This document shows, one piece after another, positions 6,506-10,528 of a DNA stretch of 10,528 bases (position 1 is its first letter; each line of letters opens with the position of its first letter). Source of the stretch: Chitinivibrionia bacterium (GTDB lineage: Bacteria; Krumholzibacteriota; Krumholzibacteriia; WVZY01). The DNA is taken from NCBI GenBank assembly GCA_016208665.1, contig JACQXT010000200.1, positions 1 to 10,528 on the forward strand, read 5' to 3'. The notes under the pieces are model-generated. The model did not search any database and had not been told where the DNA came from. It saw only the letters and a list, made by a program, of their open reading frames with translations. The position numbers were made by a program, and so were the translations under genes.

Positions 6506-7408
6506 ATGCCGCAGAAACGCTCCCCATTGAGCTATCAGAACATCATCACCACCCTCCAGGACTTCTGGATCAAGAAGGGATGCCTCCTCGTCCAGCCGTA
6601 CAACTCCGAGGTGGGAGCGGGAACGCTGAACCCCGCGACCTTCCTGCGCGTGCTCGGCCCCGAGCCGTGGAACGTCGCCTACGTGGAGCCGTCCAAACGC
6701 CCCAAAGACGGGCGGTACGGCGAGAACCCCAACCGCGTGCAGCAGTTTCTCCAGTTTCAGGTGATTCTCAAGCCGCCGCCGGACGACGTCCTCTCCCTCT
6801 ACATCGAGAGCCTGAAGCGCCTGGGCATCGATCCGGACGCGCACGACATACGGCTCGTCGAGGACGATTGGGAAGCGCCGACGCTCGGGGCGGCGGGCCT
6901 CGGTTGGGAGGTGTGGCTGGACGGCATGGAAATCACGCAGTTCACGTATTTCCAGCAGGCCGGATCCCTCGAGCTCGATCCCATATCCGCCGAGATCACC
7001 TACGGCCTTCTGCGGATCGGCATGTACCTGCAGAAGAAGGATTCCGTCATGGACCTGGAATGGGGGAGCGGAATACCGTGGAGAGAGATCAATCTTCTCG
7101 CCGAGAAAGAATTCTCGGCGTTCCACTTCGAATACGCGAACACGGCGCTGTACTTCGAACTCTTCGGCAAGTTCGAAGCGGAGGCCCGCGCCATGCTGGA
7201 CGCCGCCCTCGTGCTGCCCGCCTACGACTACGTGGTGAAGCTCTCGCACATCTTCAACATCCTGGACGCGCGGGGCGCGGTCAGCGTCACGGAGCGCACC
7301 GGCTACCTCGCAAGAATCAGGACCATCGCGCGGAAAATAGCGCTGCTCTACCTCGAGAAACGGGAAGCGCTCGGATTTCCCCTGCTGGGAAGCGGGAGGA
7401 CGTCATGA
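6506..7408 (+). CDS. glyQ: Glycyl-tRNA synthetase alpha subunit
   Basis: GlyQ is the catalytic class II core of the bacterial alpha2beta2 glycyl-tRNA synthetase, which charges tRNA-Gly using ATP. The 300-residue product is normal in length and closely follows the family: [20 protein letters not shown] near the N terminus, [25 protein letters not shown] (about 49-67), the motif 2 region [19 protein letters not shown] strand, [20 protein letters not shown] (about 133-152), and the C-terminal [14 protein letters not shown] and KREALGFPL. Motif 3 reads [12 protein letters not shown]: the ATP-contacting Arg is kept (R170) but the preceding Glu of the usual GLER is Leu169. GGAG at 6497-6500 is five bases before the ATG, and an AGGAGG lies further up at 6487-6492. 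The stop overlaps the glyS start (ATGA), indicating translational coupling. Confidence 0.96.
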   Translation: MPQKRSPLSYQNIITTLQDFWIKKGCLLVQPYNSEVGAGTLNPATFLRVLGPEPWNVAYVEPSKRPKDGRYGENPNRVQQFLQFQVILKPPPDDVLSLYIESLKRLGIDPDAHDIRLVEDDWEAPTLGAAGLGWEVWLDGMEITQFTYFQQAGSLELDPISAEITYGLLRIGMYLQKKDSVMDLEWGSGIPWREINLLAEKEFSAFHFEYANTALYFELFGKFEAEARAMLDAALVLPAYDYVVKLSHIFNILDARGAVSVTERTGYLARIRTIARKIALLYLEKREALGFPLLGSGRTS

Positions 7409-9570
7409 GCGATTTTCTCCTGGAAATCGGGTGCGAGAATCTGCCCGCCTCGTACGTGCCGCCGGCAATCGAGCAGCTCGCGGCCGACGCCGGCGCGTTG
7501 TGCGGCGAGGCCCGGCTCCGCCACAAAGGCGTGTATACGACCGGCACGCCGCGAAGAATCGTGCTCGTCATACGGAACCTCGCGGACGTTCAGGATGCGA
7601 AGACGGAAACGGTCACGGGCCCGCCGGTCTCGAAGTCGTACGACGCCGCCGGAGCGCCGACGCAAGCCGCGCTCGGATTCGCCCGGTCGCAGGGGGTCGC
7701 CCTCTCGAAGCTCAAGCCGGTCGCGACGCCGAAAGGAGACTATCTCGGATTCACCCGGGTGCTGAAACGGCGAACCGCCTCTTCGCTCCTCAAGGAGCGC
7801 CTGCCGTCGCTCATAGCGGGCTTGCGATTCCCGAAATCGATGCGGTGGGAACGCGGGGGAGCGAGATTCGCCCGCCCCGTGCGCTGGATCGTCTGCATGC
7901 ACGGTAAAAAGGCCGTGCGCTTTGCGTTCGCGGGCGTTTCAAGCGGCAACGCGACCCATACGGTGCCGTGGCTGGCGAAGAAGGGCATACGTCTGGAAAG
8001 CGCCGAATCCTATTTCGACATCATGCAGCGCCACGGCGTGATCGTACACCATGAAGAGCGCAAGAGCACGCTCCGGAAGCTCGCGAGCGGAGCGGCTTCC
8101 GAGGCCGGATTGAACCTGATCGACGATCCCGCCCTCCTCGATGAATTGACGTTCATGCTCGAAGAGCCCGGCGTATTCATCGGGGAATTCTCGGAGAAAT
8201 ACCTGGCGCTCCCTCCCGAAGTGATCGTCACGGCCATGAAGGCGCACCAGCGGTATTTTGCGATGCGCGGCGGCGTGAACACGGCCGGCGATCTCGTGCC
8301 GCGGTTCCTCTCGTTTTTCGACGGGAAAAAAATCGATCCGGCCGACATACGGCGGGGCAACGAGAAGGTGCTGAGGGCGCGCCTCGAAGACGCGCTCTTC
8401 TACTGGCAGGAGGATCTGAAACGGGGAATACACGGCCTGGCCGGGAAACTCGATTCGATCGTATTCATCGAGGGATTGGGAAGCATCAAGGACAAGACCG
8501 GACGCGTGAAACGTCTCATGACGTTTATCGACGGATACCGGGGCGCGCCTCGGCTTTCCGCCGCGACGATCGAGAAAGTCGCGCTCCTCGCAAAAGCGGA
8601 TCTCGCAAGCGAGATGGTCAAGGACGGGAAGGAATTCACGCTCTTGGAAGGCCTCATCGGCAGCCACTATGCCTCCGCCGCCGGCGAGGATCGAGAGGTG
8701 GTCGATGCGGTCAGGGAACAGTACGCGCCCCGCGCACTTTCCGATCCATTGCCGGAGAGCCGCGCGGGCACGTGCGCGAGCATGGCCGACAGGGCCGACT
8801 CGATATGCGGATGCTTTCTGGCGGGACTGATCCCGACGGGATCGCAGGATCCATACGCCCTTCGCAGGCAGGCGATAGGGCTCATCAGGTTGCTCGAGCG
8901 CTTTCCGCTCGTGCCGATCGACAAGCTGCTCGAAGCTTCCATATCCTGCTACAAGTCGGACGGACTGCCTGCCGCCGGGGACTTCGAAGGCGTGCTCCTG
9001 AAGCTCGAGGAATTCTTCAAGGGCCGTCTCGAGGGTTTCATACGGGAGCGCGGGGCTGCCTACGACGTGGTCAACGCGGTCATCCAGGTATCCTGGGCGG
9101 AGCCCTCGATCTGCATCGAGCGGTGTCTGGAAATCCAGAAGCGGAGAAAGAGCAAGCCGTTCGAGCTGCTCATCACCGGAGTGAAGAGGGTCGGCAATAT
9201 TCTCCCCAAGGATAGGAGGCTCTGCGGGCTTCCCTGGGACCGGCTGGATGCGGCGTTCGAAGGCCGGGAGTCTGTACCGGAAGGAATGGCCTTCTCTCCG
9301 GATTTATTCGAGGCGGAAGTCGAGCACCGGCTCCTCCGGGAGGCCAAAGCAAAGCTTCCCGAGCTACGCCGATTCGAGCAATCCCTTGATTTTAATGGTG
9401 TTCTCAATGTTCTTTCCTCCCTCGGCCCGGTTATCGACGGCTATTTCGACACCGTTCTCGTCAATTGCGACCGGGAAGCGGTGCGAGAAAACCGGATCAA
9501 CTTTCTTGCCGGTTTGTTTGCCCTGTTTTCGAGATATGCAGATTTTTCTCTGATAGTAGAAGAGGGCTAG
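7405..9570 (+). CDS. glyS: Glycyl-tRNA synthetase beta subunit
   Basis: GlyS is the tRNA-recognition subunit of the alpha2beta2 glycyl-tRNA synthetase. The 721-residue product is slightly longer than the roughly 690 usual in the family. It opens with the family N terminus ([15 protein letters not shown]), where many homologues have GTEELPA. It then shows [33 protein letters not shown] (H281-Q282), [20 protein letters not shown], the HD-like region with [12 protein letters not shown], and [12 protein letters not shown] (from 477). The C-terminal DALR anticodon-binding domain ends with [20 protein letters not shown]. The ATG at 7405 overlaps the glyQ stop by 4 bp. The frame is open for another 825 bases upstream, but that part is a shadow of glyQ. 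It appears intact. No intrinsic terminator is visible after the stop at 9570. Confidence 0.96.
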   Translation: MSDFLLEIGCENLPASYVPPAIEQLAADAGALCGEARLRHKGVYTTGTPRRIVLVIRNLADVQDAKTETVTGPPVSKSYDAAGAPTQAALGFARSQGVALSKLKPVATPKGDYLGFTRVLKRRTASSLLKERLPSLIAGLRFPKSMRWERGGARFARPVRWIVCMHGKKAVRFAFAGVSSGNATHTVPWLAKKGIRLESAESYFDIMQRHGVIVHHEERKSTLRKLASGAASEAGLNLIDDPALLDELTFMLEEPGVFIGEFSEKYLALPPEVIVTAMKAHQRYFAMRGGVNTAGDLVPRFLSFFDGKKIDPADIRRGNEKVLRARLEDALFYWQEDLKRGIHGLAGKLDSIVFIEGLGSIKDKTGRVKRLMTFIDGYRGAPRLSAATIEKVALLAKADLASEMVKDGKEFTLLEGLIGSHYASAAGEDREVVDAVREQYAPRALSDPLPESRAGTCASMADRADSICGCFLAGLIPTGSQDPYALRRQAIGLIRLLERFPLVPIDKLLEASISCYKSDGLPAAGDFEGVLLKLEEFFKGRLEGFIRERGAAYDVVNAVIQVSWAEPSICIERCLEIQKRRKSKPFELLITGVKRVGNILPKDRRLCGLPWDRLDAAFEGRESVPEGMAFSPDLFEAEVEHRLLREAKAKLPELRRFEQSLDFNGVLNVLSSLGPVIDGYFDTVLVNCDREAVRENRINFLAGLFALFSRYADFSLIVEEG

Positions 9571-9623
9571 AACACCCACCCCATAAACTCCTGCGAGATA
9601 CGTGGTTGCTCATTTTTCTCCGG

Positions 9624-9653
9624 TTGACAAAAGAGCCTGGAATATGGTATCCT
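9624..9653 (+). promoter_or_regulatory. Sigma70-type promoter for the secreted-protein transcript
   Basis: A perfect -35 box TTGACA (9624-9629) is followed after 18 bp by TATCCT (9648-9653), which matches four of six positions of the -10 consensus. Transcription would start near 9660, giving a leader of about 310 nt before the ATG at 9971. It is the only strong promoter match I saw in the gap after glyS and shows that the downstream gene is probably an independent unit. Confidence 0.65.
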
Positions 9654-9678
9654 TATCTTCGACTAGGGGCAAAGGGTA

Positions 9679-9800
9679 GTGATTTGCATGCCGTATCGCA
9701 AATCCACGTGTCTTGTTTCTGGACGCACACGCAGGTGTGCATACTAAGCCGACCACCGTTGGTGCTGAACTTTACTCGACCTAATTGTTTAGTCAACGGT
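9679..9800 (+). other. Structured 5' leader RNA candidate (three inverted repeats)
   Basis: Just downstream of the promoter are three exact inverted repeats. The first is GATTTGC (9681-9687) with GCAAATC (9698-9704), extended by GT/AC (9679-9680 and 9706-9707) across a bulged C. The second is GCACAC (9725-9730) with GTGTGC (9735-9740), closed by a 4-nt loop. The third is ACCGTTG (9755-9761) with CAACGGT (9794-9800). The 5' arm of the third also forms a local hairpin, CACC (9754-9757) with GGTG (9761-9764), so the two forms exclude each other. I do not recognise a known riboswitch. The density of stems in a moderate-GC region, next to a promoter, suggests a folded leader, possibly regulatory. 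Confidence 0.45.
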
Positions 9801-9834
9801 TACTGATGGCTCGATCCTGGAACGCAACAGCACG

Positions 9835-9844
9835 AAGGAGGTGA
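9835..9844 (+). promoter_or_regulatory. Perfect extended Shine-Dalgarno, far from the annotated start
   Basis: AAGGAGGTGA is complementary over all ten bases to the usual 3' end of bacterial 16S rRNA. It lies 126 nt before the ATG at 9971. A GTG at 9845 follows immediately, in frame with the downstream gene and without stops between, but the spacer from GGAGG is only three bases and the resulting 42-residue extension is unconvincing. It may drive a leader peptide, act as a ribosome standby site or be a regulated site. Confidence 0.55.
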
Positions 9845-9890
9845 GTGATCGGCGTTTCAGACAAGAACAGCTTTCTTTGCCTCTGTCCCC

Positions 9891-9912
9891 TGCCCTTTTC
9901 GTTCAAGGGGCA
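9891..9912 (+). repeat. Hairpin in the leader, upstream of the secreted gene
   Basis: TGCCCTT (9891-9897) pairs with AAGGGGCA (9905-9912) with one bulged G, leaving a 7-nt loop. It is not followed by a T-run, so a terminator is unlikely. It lies between the strong Shine-Dalgarno at 9835-9844 and the ATG at 9971. Confidence 0.35.
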
Positions 9913-9970
9913 ACTAAATTTGGTTTTCGCGTATTCACTTTTCCTTCTCAGCAACGATGGGGGGAATACG

Positions 9971-10528
9971 ATGAAAAAAGCTTTAATCGTTTCTTTTTGT
10001 CTGCTGTTCGTGCTGGCATCAATAGCAATGGCTCGTCCGGCGACAAAGGGAACCTCGCTTGCCGACTACAACATCGACATCTACAACAACCAGGCGAACA
10101 AGCTGCCTGGCGACTTGTTCTCGGCCGCGCAAGCTGATACGTACTGGCTGGCAGCCTACGAGTTCGAGGGCACGGGCGGCGGATGCTCGGCCCTGGGTTG
10201 GTCCAGCAAAGATCTCACCGCCCAACCGGGCATCATGTTCCACGTCGACACCTATCGCGTGCCCGCCTTCAGCGGCGGCATGTCGAGTGCGGGCGGCACC
10301 AAGGCGATGTTTTGCTGCGCACGGCCGAGCACGTTCGAGCCGTGGTGCAGCTATGTGGCGCTTCCTGGATACGGCAACGCCTGGAACCAGACGTTGACCT
10401 CCAGGGTATGGACCGTTACCGCTCCGGTTACAGTGGACTACAAGGCCACGTACGATTCGGAGCCCGGGTATGACTACACGTACTTCCAGTATTGGGATGG
10501 AACCGCGTGGGCGGACCTGGAGACATAC
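9971..10528 (+). CDS. Secreted protein with Sec signal peptide, C-terminally cut by the window edge
   Basis: The frame is open from ATG 9971 to the window end (186 codons, no stop). Residues 1-21 form a classic Sec signal peptide: two Lys after Met, a hydrophobic core ALIVSFCLLFVLASI, and an A-M-A signal peptidase I site, followed by RPATKG. The mature part is rich in Gly, Trp and Tyr, with Cys in GGGCSALGW and in AMFCCARPS and WCSY. Segments LPGYGNAWNQTLTS and YDSEPGYDYTYFQYWDG resemble beta-sandwich (MAM or jelly-roll-like) ectodomains of large exported proteins such as immune-inhibitor-A-type peptidases in FCB-like bacteria. That resemblance is from memory, and no catalytic motif lies in the visible part. 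A GGGGG at about 9960-9964 is a weak Shine-Dalgarno. An upstream GTG at 9845 would add 42 residues before the signal peptide and is not preferred. Expression is probably from the promoter at 9624-9653. Confidence 0.8.
   Translation, partial: MKKALIVSFCLLFVLASIAMARPATKGTSLADYNIDIYNNQANKLPGDLFSAAQADTYWLAAYEFEGTGGGCSALGWSSKDLTAQPGIMFHVDTYRVPAFSGGMSSAGGTKAMFCCARPSTFEPWCSYVALPGYGNAWNQTLTSRVWTVTAPVTVDYKATYDSEPGYDYTYFQYWDGTAWADLETY

Larger units (their letters stand above)
9571..9970. other. 400-bp intergenic region with no convincing protein gene
   Basis: Between glyS and the secreted-protein gene the sequence is visibly lower in GC than the flanking genes. It contains a promoter, several inverted repeats and an isolated strong Shine-Dalgarno, each listed separately. 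Short reading frames here (9465-9806 and 9841-10137, + strand) have no recognisable protein features and run into or out of real genes. I see no tRNA, intrinsic terminator or mobile element. Confidence 0.7.

Noticed and set aside
6580..7404. Upstream extension of the glyS frame
   Set aside because: It overlaps glyQ completely and has no GlyS homology. The GlyS N terminus begins at ATG 7405.
9571..9623. Intrinsic terminator after glyS
   Set aside because: A short T-run (about 9613-9617) is present but no GC-rich hairpin immediately precedes it.
9664..9712. Cyclic di-GMP-I (GEMM) riboswitch, suggested by GGGGCAAAGGG and CGCAAATCC
   Set aside because: The GNRA-capped P2, the tetraloop receptor and the conserved GGGACGCAAAGCC core are absent, and the second GCAAA lies within a perfect stem with GATTTGC.
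9806..9820. T-arm-like GGCTCGATCC, possible tRNA
   Set aside because: No acceptor stem, D-arm or anticodon arm can be placed at the right distances.
9841..10137. 98-codon + frame starting at the strong Shine-Dalgarno
   Set aside because: Its start lies inside the Shine-Dalgarno itself, and its second half is an out-of-frame shadow of the signal-peptide gene starting at 9971.

Overview
This window looks like a GC-rich bacterial chromosome segment, probably a metagenome-derived genome. It carries a tightly packed run of housekeeping genes on the + strand, followed by a lower-GC intergenic region and the start of a secreted-protein gene. The heterotetrameric glycyl-tRNA synthetase (glyQ/glyS), RecO, YbeY and a 7TM-HD phosphohydrolase show it is bacterial. 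The secreted protein style at the right edge recalls FCB-like candidate phyla such as Krumholzibacteria or Eisenbacteria. That placement is a low-confidence impression from memory.

Layout, left to right. Positions 1 to about 120 hold an antisense fragment of a deoxynucleoside kinase, abutting the 5'-truncated 7TM-HD phosphohydrolase gene (to 1880). ybeY (1852-2319) overlaps that gene by 29 bp. Next come a CorC/HlyC-type membrane protein with two CBS domains (2350-3627), a DUF502 membrane protein (3699-4304), an mgtE magnesium channel gene broken by an internal deletion and frame change (4429-5657), recO (5682-6416), glyQ (6506-7408) and glyS (7405-9570). The spacing (overlaps or gaps of about 120 bp or less, all one strand) suggests one or a few co-transcribed units for RNA maturation, ion homeostasis, DNA repair and translation.

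From 9571 to 9970 there is no convincing gene. This stretch holds a good sigma70-type promoter (TTGACA, 18 bp, TATCCT), a leader with several perfect inverted repeats, and a perfect 10-base anti-Shine-Dalgarno complement 126 nt before the ATG of the next gene. That gene (9971 to the window end) encodes an exported protein with a clear Sec signal peptide and runs off the window.

The most notable points are two breakpoints and one leader. The breakpoints are the antisense dNK/7TM-HD junction near 115-130 and the mgtE deletion near 5165-5175; each is either a real rearrangement or an assembly artefact. The leader upstream of the secreted gene is the best candidate for undescribed regulation. I found no defence system, CRISPR array, insertion sequence, tRNA or rRNA.
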